A stretch of 64,000 nt of DNA, from contig NC_134705.1 in assembly GCF_043290135.1 (NCBI RefSeq), forward strand, positions 96,117,239 through 96,181,238. Direction: 5' to 3'. This document shows, in pieces, positions 23,841-35,915 of the stretch (positions within the stretch are counted from its first letter, which is position 1; each line of letters opens with the position of its first letter). Source of the stretch: Rhipicephalus microplus (lineage: Eukaryota > Arthropoda > Arachnida > Ixodida > Ixodidae). The position numbers were made by a program, and so were the translations under genes. The notes beneath the pieces are model-generated. The model saw only the letters and a program-made list of their open reading frames with translations. It did not search any database and had not been told where the DNA came from.

Positions 23841-25040
23841 ATGTGGGAGGTAGAATTCAAGGTAGAATTCAATCAACCAAAGGAACAAGCAGGATTTCGC
23901 ACAGGCTACTCAACAATTGACCACATTCATACTATCAATCAGGTAATAGAGAAATGCTCAGAGTATAACCAACCACTATACATAGCCTTCATAGATTACG
24001 AGAAGGCGTTTGATTCAGTAGAAATATCAGCCATCATGCCGACACTGCGGAATCAGGGCGTAGATGAAGTATATATAAACATTCTGGAAGAAATCTACAG
24101 GGGATCAACTGCTACCATAGTGCTTCATAAAGAAAGCAACAGAATACCAATCAAGAAGGGTGTAAGGCAGGGGGACACAATCTCCTTATTGCTATTTACC
24201 GCGTGCTTACAGGAGGTTTTCAGAAGCCTAGAATGGGAACAGTTAGGGATAAGAGTTAATGGAGAATACCTTAGTAACCTGCGCTTCGCCGATTTTATTG
24301 CATTGTTGAGTAACTCAGGGGACGAATTGCAACTCATGATTACGGAGTTACACAGGGAGAGCAGAAAGGTGGGTCTTAAAATTAATCTGCAGAAAACGAA
24401 AGTAATGTACAACAACCTCGGAAAGGAACAGCGCTTCGAGATAGGTAATAGTGCACTTGAAGTTGTAAAAGACTATGTCTACTTAGGGCAGGTAATAACT
24501 GCAGAGCCTAACCACGAGATTGAAGTAACTAGAAGAATAAGAATGGGGTAGAGCACATTCGGCAGGCACTTTCAAATTATGACAGGTAGATTGCCATTAT
24601 CCCTTAAGAGAAAGGTATATAACAGCTGTATCTTGCCGGTACTTAGCTACGGAGCAGAAACCTGGAGACTCACAAAGAGGGTTCAGCTTAAATTGAGGAC
24701 GACGCAGCGAGCAATGGAAAGAAAAATGGTAGGTGTAACCTTGAGAGACAAGAAGAGAGCGGAGTGGATTAGGGGACAAACGGGGGTTAAGGATATCATA
24801 GTTGAAATAAAGAAGAGGAAATGGACACGGGCCGGGTATGTAGCACGTAGACAGGATAACCGCTGGTCATTAAGAGTAATTAACTGGATTCCCAGAGAAG
24901 GAAAGCGGGTTAGGGGGAGACAGAAGGTTAGGTGGGCAGATGAAATTAAGATGTTTGCGGGTATCAATTGGCAGCAGCAAGCACAGGACCGGGTTAACTG
25001 GCGGAACATGGGAGAGGCCTTTGTCCTGCAGTGGACGTAG
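23841..25040 (+). pseudogene. RTE ORF2, 3' part (RT core to C-terminus)
   Basis: EFNQPKEQAGFRTGYSTIDH, then AFIDYEKAFDSV (first catalytic aspartate), KGVRQGDTISLLLF, and LRFADFIALLS where FADD is expected. The second active-site aspartate is replaced by phenylalanine, so polymerase activity is lost. A stop at 24,549-24,551 is followed by an in-frame continuation (24,579-25,040) with the thumb region VLSYGAETWRL and the typical RTE C-terminus (GRQKVRWADEIKMFAG, DRVNWRNMGEAFVLQW). The 3' end is the short tandem repeat GATGATGACGATGATG, normal for RTE elements. Confidence 0.88.
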
Positions 25041-25700
25041 CCAGGCTGATGATGACGATGATGATGATGATGATGATGTCTGTCTGTCTGTGCAGTTGTC
25101 TGTTTGTCCACTCTTAACGGCACCGAGTGCATGAAACGGTCAACCCCATCCGCAGCGCCCACCAATGTTGCTCAAGATTTAGCGTTCATACTTGTGCAAT
25201 TATCAATTAAAAAGCAATTATTGCGCATGTCTGGAGCACCATAAACACACGTAAATATTCTGCATGTGCGTCTTTTACTAAAAAAGACATACATAAGTAA
25301 CTTTAAGGACCGTAGCGCTCATCACGCTGCGCTGACCATGCAACGCTTGCACGAAAACGCGAGTGTTTTCAAAGCTTTGCTAAGATGAGACGGTGGTGGC
25401 ATCTACCCACCGCCTTGCGTTCTACACCTTATCACCTCTGAGACGGGCGCGCACGCCAGTCTTATTGCCACGCGCTTCGTTTTTCAAAAAGCTGCCAGAT
25501 GGGGCTCATGTCTCACGTGTGGCGTGACTTGAAGCGCTCGTTCACTTCCGTTGCACGCTTGAGCCACTCTAACGCAGCACCTCCAGAATACCATTCACCG
25601 ATTTTCTTGCGCAGAACATCAAATAAATTTTTTGTTCACTCTCTCCATATGCAAGCTTATCGTTTTTCGATGACATTTGCAGATTAACATGCAGATACGG

Positions 25701-27040
25701 GGCCAATTTTCCGATCTCTCATTTTTCTCTTAAGTTTTTAGTTCCAAAAGGTAAGTGTTTCTGCCCGATTAGAGGCAAAAGTACTAGGCAAAATAAGGAA
25801 CATTTTTTTCGAAATTACTTGCTAGAAGAAGCTCATTGCATTACTTCTCACACCAAAGATATTACAATTTTTGTTGCTGTTGTAGAAGCTCGTAATTTTT
25901 TACTTCACACAAATATGTGTACAGATACCTTTACTAATAGCCAGGGCTGGCTATAATTCGGTCCAGTGTTTTCAGGCGTGTTAGGTGCAGAATTCAATGT
26001 TGCGGTATTTTATTACATATAATAAGTGATATTATGCAAATGTATCCAAAAATACACCTAATTAGTCAATGTAGGTACGTTAGAGACCCTGGTTCTCATG
26101 AAAAGGACCTTTACTACACTGCAAATGTCTTTGATGCATTTCTATTACTGTGACTTCAATACAGTTAAGTCCGATAGATTCTGTCTCAGCATATTCGCTT
26201 TCTCCTCACGTACCCATAAAATGTTGTGCAGTGTGGGCCTGTCTGCGTGCGCTGTGAGCCCGAGGGTGGTCATAAAGTCGTATGTAGTGCATGCATTCAC
26301 TTATGGTGGCGCAGTTGTTGGCCATTGCCCCATTTCGCGAGACTGTGGAACGAAATGTGCTTGTGAGATCACACTGCTCGCCCGCTTTCGAAATTAAGCT
26401 GGCCGAGACCGCACTCGACAATTCTGTGAAGGTCAGCTATACTGGTGCGTTGTGGTCTATCGCAAGCACGTCTTTGTTATTTTACACTTGCATTAACTTG
26501 TTTACGCATTGTTTACTTGCCAATATTTCGTTTCTCAACACTTTTGATCCACTCAACTGTCAGAGACTTTGTCAGACAAGTGCAGGCCACAACGCAAAAA
26601 AAAAAAACGACTACGAGAGAGACAACAACGCAATGCTCAGAAAACGGCCGGCGGGAATGCCGTTTTTATTCGCCTTTAAAGTAAGCCTAACATGGCCGAA
26701 GTCATTGAAGCGAAACGAGACAAATGAACTGGACAACTCAAGAGCAGGCAGAGTCGCAGCAAGCAAGTCATTTCCGCCGAGGAACAACGCTCGGACAAAG
26801 AAAGGAAAACTTCTCAGGCGAAACGTGAAAAGTGTTCTGGCCCTCTTGACACCAAATAAACATACGCAGCAGACGAGTGGAAAGATGTCCTTGGTCGTGA
26901 GATATTGTTTGTAGGAGAAGGTTTGCACCAACATCTCAAAGTTGTCCCAGTGTGCACCACTTAATTTTTTTTCTTTTTTCAATCATTTCTTTAGCTCACA
27001 ACAAATAAATGAGTCTTTCAGCGTCGAATAAAAACAAGCC
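25701..27040. other. no gene recognised
   Basis: AT-rich sequence. The longest open frame (26,291-26,914, +) has no recognisable motif and is crossed by an open frame on the other strand. Confidence 0.35.
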
Positions 27041-27044
27041 CACA

Positions 27045-27370
27045 GACTGCGAGCGTTGTACCCCAAGAAACTTCCGGTCGCCCTTTCTTTCTTCGGTCAC
27101 AAGTTTCTTTAAAGGATAAGGAAAAGCCTCTCTTTTTTTTAGATAAAAGAAACGTGCGTAAAGTTGAAGGCACACTCCTACACTTTTTAAAAAGCTCTAA
27201 AAACACATTAGATATAATTGTTCAAATAAGGGAAGGAAAGTGTAGAAAATCAGCAGGTTGTTTCCTCAAGCTGTTCTTGCCCACCGATGCTGATTAGCCA
27301 CGTCGACGGGTGAAACCGGATGTCATCAAGGGCATGTGTTTGTAAACAGTGAAAGGGCCTATAATGAGTG
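27045..27370. repeat. dispersed repeat family, copy 2
   Basis: Diverged copy of 19,110-19,480 in the same orientation; shared landmarks are GCGAGCGTTGTACCCCAAG, AAACTTCCGGTC, AAATAAGGGAAGGAAAGTG and GTGTTTGTAAACAGTGAAA. Confidence 0.6.
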
Positions 27371-27702
27371 CATTATGTTAAGGGTTGCCAACAAATTTAG
27401 GCCGCTTTCAACGGGCACGGAAACGGAGCTGTATGTCAAAGTCGAGAGGCAAAAACATCGTGAAATATAAATAACACGAGGGAGCCTTAAAGGGACCATT
27501 AAGGGAAACAATGTCTTGGTTTAGATTGACGAACTGCACTCTGAGAACTTTATTGCCACGTGTTTCACTATCATAAGTTTATTATTACCGGAGAAAATAA
27601 AGGTAAAGATTCATTCTTGAACTTCGCGCCAAGTTTGCGCGCATCACGTTTAAAATTTGTAAATGTATTTTTCGTACTTTCGCAATATGTACTTTCGTAC
27701 TT

Positions 27703-28540
27703 TTGCCGATGTTCGCTACAGCACGGACCATCCTAGAATCCACCGAAAGGGACACCAAACTGCATATAGTATGTAATGCTGTTCACACATCTACGGCGCA
27801 ACTACATGCTATTCTCGATTTTGTCAAACATGCTGAGTCCACCACTCGGAACTTGCCAAGTGACATGAAACTTCACTACAGAGTATTTACTGACTCCCAA
27901 GAGGCATTTCGCGTTCACATGTACACTCGCACTACCACTCTTGTTGTTCAACTTCTGTGTTTTTACGTGCGTCCTCTGCGGGAACAAAGACATAATTTGC
28001 ATTTGAGCTGGATTCTGGGCCACGCGGATATACAGGAAATGACCGGGCACATCGAGTGGTACACGCAATGCTACTATTCGTGCAGTCGAACACACCCGAT
28101 CACATAATGCACAGCGCACCTACAGAAATTGAACACAGCAATTCGTACGATCCCATGGAAGCAATAGCCCAAGCAGAGCGCTAACAGCGGAACTATCTGC
28201 TCGATGTATTCAACCCATCGGACATACCTGCATTTCCTTCAAGCGCTGATACCCACGGGAAACAGGTTCTGTTGCGGCAGGTACAGACGGGAACTCTCTT
28301 TATCACAATCCTCGTGCAACGTTTTCGCAGAGATCGAGACCTGGGCTCCACGGATATCGGCATCTGCTGCTACCGGGTCAACGCCGTGCGCACTGCTGCT
28401 GCTCCGCATCCCATCAGGGTTCCTTTCAGGAGATGGTCCATACTTTTTAGGGTCGAAGCTCCTTATGCCATGGGTCATATGTCCCGCGTCAACGTAGTCG
28501 TTGAAGTAGCCAGTTGCACTGCCTTGCGCTTGTCAATAAA
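27703..28540 (+). pseudogene. LINE relic: RNase H and C-terminal part
   Basis: The frame 27,703-28,107 ends with RVFTDSQEAFR, matching the TDSQEA block of LINE RNase H domains, and LSWILGHADIQ, matching the W.PGHAG block. The following ~400 bases keep fragments like LLRQVQTGTLF, a motif common before the C-terminal zinc finger of I-group ORF2, but in shifted frames. A canonical AATAAA lies near 28,535. Frameshifts and lost motifs show it is an old, dead fragment. Confidence 0.6.
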
Positions 28541-28789
28541 AACGGTGTCACAACATATCCTCGTAGTGAATGATGATGAGTGAGGCGAAGCGTCTGTCCA
28601 TGTGTCCATGCATCCATCTGTCTGTCCACTTCGCCCCTTTTGTCATATTTCACCTCGTTAATATGCTGTGATTTTTCTTTTCACTTTCCTTTTTTTTCAT
28701 TTATTCCTGTGTCTCCAACTACATTCACCACAGCCCTTTAAAGGCATCAAATGCGAATAAAGACGCATCAACAACGACAACAACGAAAG

Positions 28790-28990
28790 GGCTCTCAAAA
28801 ACTTGGACGATGACTTTATCGAGTACCTCACTGAAGAGGTAAATCGGATGTAGGAGCAGAGTTCTGTTCCAGAGTCCTGGAAGTCCTTATCGGTGGTACT
28901 CATTCCGAAGCCGGGAAAACCCCCAAGAATCGGAAACCTTCCATCAATCTCCATCACGTCATGAGTGGGGAAGTTTGCAGAGCGCGTCAT
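28790..28990 (+). pseudogene. LINE relic: RT block 1-2 fragment
   Basis: Translation gives RALKNLDDDFIEYLTEEVNR, a stop, then SVPESWKSLSVVLIPKPGKP and PRIGNLPSISITS, the start of an I-group reverse transcriptase (VP..WK...IPKPGK). The relic ends abruptly at a repeat near 29,000. It may be the upstream part of the same element whose RT resumes at 30,290. Confidence 0.7.
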
Positions 28991-28999
28991 TCACTAACG

Positions 29000-29450
29000 T
29001 ATTAATGCGATAGCATTAAAGAGCTTGCGTCGCAGAAAACCCGCCGCCGGCGTCGGCCCCAGTGGTTGTGAGCAAAAAATCGTTTGTGTGTCTGTGACCA
29101 AAAAATCAGGTTTCCGAGATAGCCTTTGGGAGGTCATTACTTGCCCCCGCATGCACGCGCGATCACACGGAAAAGGCGCGCATTCGAAGAAAAAAAAAAG
29201 TGCTCAAGGTCACGAGGCGTGGTTGTGTCTTTGCCCTGCCACCCCTCTCTGCTTAGCTTCCAGCGCGGTCGTCGGGACACGAGAAGATATAATGCAATTG
29301 CAGCATGTGACAAACATTTCAAACTCCACTAACACTGAAAGGATTGTTAAAATTTTTGCGGCTTTGAATTAGTGAGGCAATAAGCTCTTCTAGTAAATTC
29401 CTTCCATGGTTACTTGAAAAAGTGCTTTAGGGCCCCTTTAACGCATTTTG
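29000..29450. repeat. unclassified interspersed repeat
   Basis: Begins ATTAATGCGATAGCATTAAAGAGC, contains CGCCGCCGGCGTCGGC, and ends near GGGCCCCTTTAACGC. The opening motif is one I associate with abundant tick repeats, from memory only. It lies between two LINE relics, consistent with insertion into them. Confidence 0.45.
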
Positions 29451-29582
29451 TTCGAAAGGTGCCACGACGAAAACGAGTCCAATTCAGCGATAATAGCGTG
29501 CGCTAGTTCAATCTACTGTGTGCATGTTTGTGTACGTGCGAGTGTATGTAACAAAACATATGAATAAGTATGCACTTAGCGT

Positions 29583-30233
29583 TTGAAGGGTGCACCAGGG
29601 GCCAGATTTCGCTATCGCGTTGAACTCTTAAAGGTGAAGCTTAAGGGTTCCCAAATTTTTTCGGACAATGTAGATAAGAGCACTTTATTTCCGTACAACA
29701 TGGTCGACTTTCATCCGGCTTGTCCTTTGTGCGCTGCTTGTGGCTCCTGCGAAACACTTGAGCATCTCATAGTGCACTGTCCTGCATTTGCTACGCAGCG
29801 GGCTTTGCTGATTAAGGAATAAAAATTCCCGGGACTTAAGTACATGACCCTAGACGATTAGCTCTTTACGAGAGGTCATGCTTCCCGGCGCGACCGGGCC
29901 TATTGAGCTCTCCTTACTTTTATGAACCAAACGGATCTGGTCACCCGTTTATAGTCAGATTTTTATTTTCTTTATTTATTTCACTTTGTATTTATACTTG
30001 TCCAAGTCTCCGTCATATATTTTTAAAACTTCCCTGTTCCCTTTTCTTTTTTCTTCTTTTTTATCTTTCTTTCCTCTGTTTCTTCCCTTTTCCTGAAAGA
30101 GAATGAGCAGGCGTTGTGCCCCTCAAGGTGGCAGTTGGCAGCTTGCTCTTTCCCGCTTTCCTTTCTGTCCTTGTGTATCCGTGTATGCAAATCGAATAAA
30201 TAAATAAATAAACAAATAAATAAATAAATAAAT
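29583..30233 (+). pseudogene. 5'-truncated LINE 3' end with (AAAT)n tail
   Basis: The frame 29,583-29,822 ends with CPLCAACGSCETLEHLIVHC, a C-terminal CCHC finger like those closing LINE ORF2 proteins, soon followed by a stop. A ~350-bp 3' UTR then runs into (AAAT/AATA)n at ~30,194-30,233, a microsatellite tail typical of several LINE clades. Only the last ~80 codons remain. No target duplication was found. Confidence 0.65.
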
Positions 30234-30289
30234 TGCTGACGCACGATGCGATAAAACTCATCAAGTGTCAAATAATCGATAATTCAACC

Positions 30290-31850
30290 AGAGACTTCCG
30301 GGCTATTCTGGATTTAGATTAAAAAAAAAGGTTTTGACAACGTATATCTCGCACACATTCTAAATTCCATATCGCATATCAATTTCGGTGCAGCCTTTCA
30401 CGATTACATAAGCTCCTTTCTCAATGAGTGGAAAGCGACATTTAAAATCGGTGACTTAACAACAAAGGTTTCCTAGCTTGGCCCTATAGGCAGACCGCAG
30501 GAAGCGGTTGTTTCGCCGATAGTATTTAGCATAGCCATGATGGGTCTCTCGGAAAATCTCTCCGCTATAGAAAGTGTTAGTCATACAATCTGTGCAGATT
30601 ACATAAGTATAAGGTGCCCCAAGGGATGTGAAGGAGATATTGAGGTGAGCCTGCAATCGGCAGTCAATGAGGTTGAATCATACCTGCAAAACACGGAACT
30701 AAAATGTTTCCTCAGTAGGTCCGAGTTACTCCTTTATACACCGATCAGACGAGGTCCCAAGCCCAGGTGATGGAAGCCACTCGCAGATGTCGACATAAGG
30801 CTAACCAAACGTGATGAAAACTTTATTCCTAAAGTCGAGTCCATGCGCTTGTTAAGCATGGTTATCGAATGTAGTGGATCCAATAGCCTTGCATTAGACC
30901 GGGTTACCAAGAAAACAGAAACAGTAATCAGGCTCATTACTAGGGTGTTTAATAGAAGAGGAGGCTTGAAAGGAAACAGTTCACTCCAAAATTTCTATGG
31001 CTTCCTCATGAGCCAAATCTTCTACGTAGCGACTATGCACAACTGGTACAACTTCGAGGAAAAGAAGCTTCACAGTTTCATTTAAAAAAGCATCAGAAGG
31101 GTGGTTGGTGTTCCCATGAGCGCCAGGAGAACTCCTCTCCCAATTAGGTGTGCACAATACGCTAGGAAAAATCATCGGAGCACAAGAATTGCCCCAGCTG
31201 GCTCGACTATCCTGTCCTTTGGCAGGGAGAAGAATCTTAGCCATTCTGGGCCTCAATCTAGTGTTGTTAGAGTAGAGAAGCCATCGAATCACCGAGGAGT
31301 GAACAGAAAATATTCTCGCTGCACCGATCTCTCGCAATATGATACACAGCACAGTGAGGGAAGGCGTAGAGCAAGAGCGATTGCGATCCTGAAGAAAATC
31401 AAGAATGATCCCCAATCGGCCTGCTTCGTAGGTGCGGAAGAATATGGACGCTCATCTCACTATGCCTTGGTCTCAATAGATAGATAAAAAAGGTAAAATC
31501 ATCTCGTTAGCCCCATGTCTGGGACCACCTGTTCTGAAATGGAGCAGGTTGCTATTGCGTTGGCACTCTTCGATGACAAGAAGACCCAAATCTTCTCAGA
31601 TTCTAGATCGGCAGTCGGGGTGTCTGCCTCGGGCTTCAAAGCGGAAGAGGCACGTGACGTTCTTAAGAATAGGATCATAACCATTCGCGCAATCACTTGG
31701 TTCTCGGCACACCCAGTTCAGCATTTCTACTCGCCCACCAACCTTAACGACTTCACCCATTCCGAAGCGAGCATACCAACTCTCAGCATAGAAGGAGAAG
31801 CCTTGTCACCGCAGGGTTCAAGAGTTCTCAGAGATTTTATTCGCATTTAA
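30290..31850 (+). pseudogene. LINE relic: RT, thumb and RNase H
   Basis: RAILDLD, then a stop, then KKGFDNVYLAHIL (the D..KAFDNV block), GRPQEAVVSPIVFSIAM (the G.PQG.VISP block), and CADYIS where YADD is expected. Further on are CFLSRSELLLY, a thumb region through ~31,200, and an RNase H remnant with SEMEQVAIALALF and IFSDSRSAV near 31,535-31,625. Several stops and frame changes are present, and the catalytic YADD is destroyed. Confidence 0.8.
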
Positions 31851-32010
31851 ATAATTCACAAAGCAGTTCTATCTGGAAAGAAGAGTAGTTCCTTCACCTC
31901 ACAAAAAGCTCACGAGACCACAGGTGGTGACCACAAAAAGCTCACGAGACCACAGGTGGTGACCGTTAGGATGCTACAAAACTAATTATTCTCTGAATCT
32001 TTGTTTCATG

Positions 32011-32279
32011 CACTGCGTATTTCCATTGATTGATATGTGGGGTTTAACGTCCCAAAACCACTATATGATTATGAGAGACGCCGTAGTGGAGGGCTCCGGA
32101 AATTTAGACCACCTGGGGTTCTTTAACGTGCACCCAAATCTGAGCACACGGGCCTACAACATTTCCGCCTCCATCGGAAATGCAGCCGCCGCAGCCGGGA
32201 TTCGAACCCGCGCCCTGTGGGTCAGCAGCCGAGTACCTTAGCCACTAGACCACCGCGGCGGGGCCACTGCGTATTTCCA
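32011..32279 (-). mobile_element. tRNA-derived SINE (Ruka-like), copy 2, with 15-bp TSD
   Basis: The SINE body is 32,026-32,264 on the minus strand, flanked by perfect 15-bp duplications CACTGCGTATTTCCA at 32,011-32,025 and 32,265-32,279. A-box (TAGTGGCTAAGGTACTCGG) and B-box (GGGTTCGAATCCC) motifs are close to consensus. The tail is a short ATCA-type run instead of ATAG. Perfect flanks and intact boxes point to a fairly recent insertion. Confidence 0.9.
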
Positions 32280-33284
32280 AGTGGCTTCAGCTTGCAGTGC
32301 ACTCGCTGGGGGGGAATGCGTGATTTAGAGCAAATGCTTTGGTGGTTCGCCTCGTTACATGTGAATAAGGACCTCACAAAGAAGAAATGGAGCTCGGCCA
32401 AGAACTTGGAATATCAGCATCGGCTTTTGCTGTATAGAGAGCCTGCGATGCGGTAGGTAGGTTAGGCCTTACTCTCCCCACGTGGGAGCATCCCGCGGTT
32501 TCGCCCTGAGGGGGCACTTCAACGGATCTTTATAGTTCTTCGTACCGTACGGTTAAAGAATATGCTTCGTAAAAATTCTACGGTGGCTAGTTGGTACAAT
32601 TTAATATTTTAATATGCAGCCGAGTACAACACGAACTGAAAAAAAGGACAAAACAGTGTGATGCACAAACAAAAGAAAACTTGTTTTATTTAGAGCATAG
32701 AGACATATGTAAAGTCTCAAAAAAGAAAAGAGAAATGCAAGAAAGTAAGAAAAAAATTAACAATAATAAAACTCGTCATGTGTTAAGCATGCTTAACACT
32801 GCGCCAGTGGCCCCGTCTGACATATGCCTTCTCTAGCACTTGCCATTTCCGATTGTTGAATGTTCCCTTTTATTACCGTGGTTTGCATTTTTTTGCATCC
32901 TAGAAGCTTTTCGGTTCCTCACAGAACAAAGTACTCGGAAAAGCAACGGTTACGGCGGACAAACAGAAGTTCGCACTCACGGAACGGCTTCAAGCTCTCC
33001 CATAGCAGAGTACCTAGTACTCTAAATCGTTACCTACTTTATATACACACACAGAAGGGACGGCTCACTGCTCTCCCGTAGTTGAGTACGAAGTATTCGA
33101 AATCATTGCCCATTTTTCTGTACACACACTTTATCTGTTTCAACCTTCTGTGAGCTTGCTTTATCACAGGTTCTGCCTTATACTCCCTCGTTGACTGCTA
33201 CTATGAGGGCGAGCTAAGCAGCACGCTTCTGGGCGTCCTTGGGCTCCGAAGAAGCCCAAGGACCGAAGCCACCGAAGAAGACGT
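32280..33284. other. no gene recognised
   Basis: Mostly non-coding. The segment 32,470-32,520 (CTCCCCACGTGGGAGCATCC) is GC-rich with a CCCACGTGGG palindrome, but nothing supports a gene. Confidence 0.35.
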
Positions 33285-34567
33285 TAGTCTTTGATGTCGT
33301 CGTCCCTGAGGGTGCAAGTCCTCAAGACGTTGTAGACGCGACGTCTTCAATAGTCAGCATTGAAGAAGTATACTGTGAAGAAGTATACACTTTGTAGGCC
33401 CGAACTACCAAGTTACCGTCAGCAATGAGGCCACCGAGGCCCAAATCGCCGACACGTCACACCTCATCATCCGAGGAGAGCACGTCGCAATCGTACTTCT
33501 GAGACGCCAAGTTGCCCAAGTGACCATCATGTTCTTGCAAAGCCGCGTACCCTGTGTAGCCCTCGCGCAAGCGTTGTCCTCCTATGGGACAGTGCACACG
33601 TCACCAGAGGACTCATGAGAACGCGTCCTGCAGTGACCACTGGGACGCGATACGTCCGAATGAAAATGAAGACCTCGTTTTCTTTGCCCAACAACCTCAA
33701 GGTCGCAGGCCATCGTGTGACTTGCGATTACAAAGGAATACAGCGGGTGTGCCATCGATGTGGAGACAGTGGCCACTTCCGCATGGATTGTGCAGCTCCA
33801 TTTTGTGAAAGGTGCGGTGTTTATGGCCACAACGGGTGAGGCTGTTCATTGCCGTGTCACTGTTGTGGTGATCTGCACGCTACAGTCGCCAGCACCATCA
33901 GGCCATCGTACTCGGAGGTGGCATTCAAAGATTTTTCTTCTTCTCAACTACGAACGCAGAGCAAGGGCGACGGTTCCTTGACCTCAGGCCACTGCATCTG
34001 CGAGGGCTAAGTTGGGCAAATTGCGACGCCACCATACAGTAACATAGTAAACGTAACGCCATGCCAGACGGCACACCAAACGCCAACAGCGTCTCCAGCC
34101 AGCCCAGGCCAGGCAATCCAGGAGGATCAATCTAGCGACCCGCAACCAGTGGTCATTTTTACGGAACCGCACGTCGAGCCCTCGCCAGAGAAGGCGCCTC
34201 TCAACGAATGCGTCACAGATGGCGACGTGATAGCAGATACTCACCACACACCGGACATTCCTCTGTTAGTCGTCATATCATTGAGGAGACACTGTCACAA
34301 GATGACGAAGTCTCCATCTACGAGTACTCAAACAGCAACACGAGTGAGACGGCCCTGCCCATGGACGATGACATCACCCCAAGTGACATCAGCCGGGACA
34401 GTTTAGACGAGTTTGTACCGTCTTCACTGAAGAGTCCTGGCACCAAACGCCACCGGATTTCAAGCAGCGACTCAGAGGACCCTAGCAAAGACAGAAATCC
34501 CCTGCGGACTTCAACGCGGTCCCGGAAGCCCCGTGCTTCCGGTGCGTCGCCTGATCGCAAGAAATGA
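33285..34567 (+). pseudogene. LINE ORF1 relic with CCHC knuckles
   Basis: Broken over several frames. An N-terminal part with IADTSHLIIRGEHVAIV and VPCVALAQALSSYGTVHT resembles the RNA-binding domain of Tx1/L1-like ORF1 proteins. Then NNLKVAGHRVTCDYKGIQ and two zinc knuckles, CHRCGDSGHFRMDC and CERCGVYGHNG. The C-terminal part (34,208-34,567) is Ser/Asp-rich then basic, ending KPRASGASPDRKK. An ORF2 relic follows about 80 bases later, as expected for one element. Confidence 0.65.
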
Positions 34568-34644
34568 CTGAGCCGCTCGCGGGGCACCCGCTTCCGCATC
34601 TCTTAAAATTGTGCATCGTCGAGTAACAAGGCTAGTCTCTGCTC

Positions 34645-35650
34645 ATGATGGCTACTTTACTGAACATTATTTCACTGAATGTTCAAGGCTGTCATTGTCC
34701 GGTTAAGCAGGCCTAGGTGATTATGTAGCCCATGCTGCATATTGTGATGTTTCGTGCCTGCAAGAAGCGAATTTCTTTCTCTATCTCGCGTGTGCGCTTT
34801 CAAACGGAAGCTTAACCTAGATTGCTGTTTCTGTTTTGCTACAACTCACTTTACGCGAGTAGGCCTTATTATATTTAATCAGGCTTTATTGAGGCGTCGT
34901 CACGTTTTTATGACGGCGTCGGTAAAATTCGCCTCTAGATTGTACCTACTTTTCATTTCAATTGAGGATACTCTTTGTGCATGTGCCTGCACAAGCTGGG
35001 CACACTAATGATCTTTTTCGAAATGTAGATGTTTTTTTTCCTAGGCGGTCATCACGTAATTATAACTGGAGACTTCAACTATGTGCCTAATACGTGAAGC
35101 AATGTACAAAGTTCTGGCTGAGGTCGGTCTGCTTGGAATTCACTTGAGCTGCGACGCTTTGTGCATCACTTTTCATTGGTGGATGCACGAAATGTCGTGC
35201 AAGTAAATAATTTTGTTCGGACATGGCGTCGCAGACCATCCTCCAGCAGACTCGACCGGACCTATATCCCACGTGCTTTAGATGGCGTTTGTCTCCGACT
35301 TGCGTGCTCCGTCTTTCCCACCTTCTCCTGTGTACATCTCTGACCATTGTCCGACCATCTTATAGCTTGAAATTCTATTTTATTTTTCGGAAAAACGATG
35401 GCGTCTCGACGTTCACGTCCTCGAGAACGCGCTTGCACTGTTAGCTTTGATCCGTGAAATAACGTGTGTCACTCGCTGCGTCTGGTCCAGATGATTGGAA
35501 TGCACTTAAAACGCAGTGGCGTTTGCCCTTTTCAGTTGAAGGGCGTTCACTTTGTCGTCGCGTTTCTGGGGAGCTGACCGATACTGCAACAAAACTACGC
35601 ATCGCTTTAAGCGCCGGAACGCCATCTCCCCAAATGCGAGCTTGGCAACC
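34645..35650 (+). pseudogene. LINE ORF2 endonuclease relic (Tx1/L1-like?)
   Basis: Begins MMATLLNIISLNVQG, the usual start of an apurinic-type endonuclease. Later blocks are VIITGDFNYVPNT (GDFN catalytic motif, ~35,047), SSSRLDRTYIPRALDG (~35,246) and ISDHCPT (~35,337). It then degrades, with LKTQWRLPFSVEGRSLCRR near 35,505. Multiple frameshifts; the reverse transcriptase of this element is missing because another LINE relic starts near 35,655. Confidence 0.65.
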
Positions 35651-35654
35651 CCAG

Positions 35655-35915
35655 CAATGACAAAGTAACTCTCGCACTTGACTTGCGAAGTGCCTTCGAC
35701 AATGTGGCCCATGAGATCATCCTATACCACCTGTCGCAAACAGGCTGCGTGCGTAATACTTCCCGTCCCACCAAACGATTCCTCACAAATCGCCGATCCT
35801 GTATCCGGCTACAAGACACACAACATGGCCCGTATCAATTAGGCACAAGAGGGACCCAACAGGAAACCATCCTGTCCCCACTATTATTTAATCTAGCCAT
35901 GATGAAGCTCCCTAC
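35655..35915 (+). pseudogene. I-group LINE RT relic, part before the LTR element
   Basis: KVTLALDLRSAFDNVAHEII, a linker, TQQETILSPLLFNLAMMKL: RT blocks 3 and 4, with the usual GTPQG read as GTQQE. The LTR retrotransposon begins 10 bases later. Across the LTR element the frame continues as KLPT then KLAELTG at 40,551, so the two parts were one ORF before insertion. Confidence 0.85.

Larger units (their letters stand above)
22087..25078. mobile_element. RTE-type LINE with 5' inversion
   Basis: The 5' half of the element (5' UTR, endonuclease, start of reverse transcriptase) is on the minus strand at 22,087 to ~23,850, and the 3' half (rest of the reverse transcriptase and C-terminus) is on the plus strand from ~23,850 to 25,040, followed by a (GAT)n tail. 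The minus part breaks after ...IANRVKK and the plus part resumes at EFNQPKEQAGFR, adjacent points of one RTE reverse transcriptase. This layout is what twin priming gives. The insertion is flanked by TCTGTCTGTCTGTG at 22,073-22,086 and 25,079-25,092, a target duplication inside a (GACA/TCTG)n run of the host repeat. Confidence 0.88.

Noticed and set aside
26291..26914. 207-codon + frame
   Set aside because: No motif, low-complexity end, and an overlapping minus-strand frame; no splice evidence. Likely chance.
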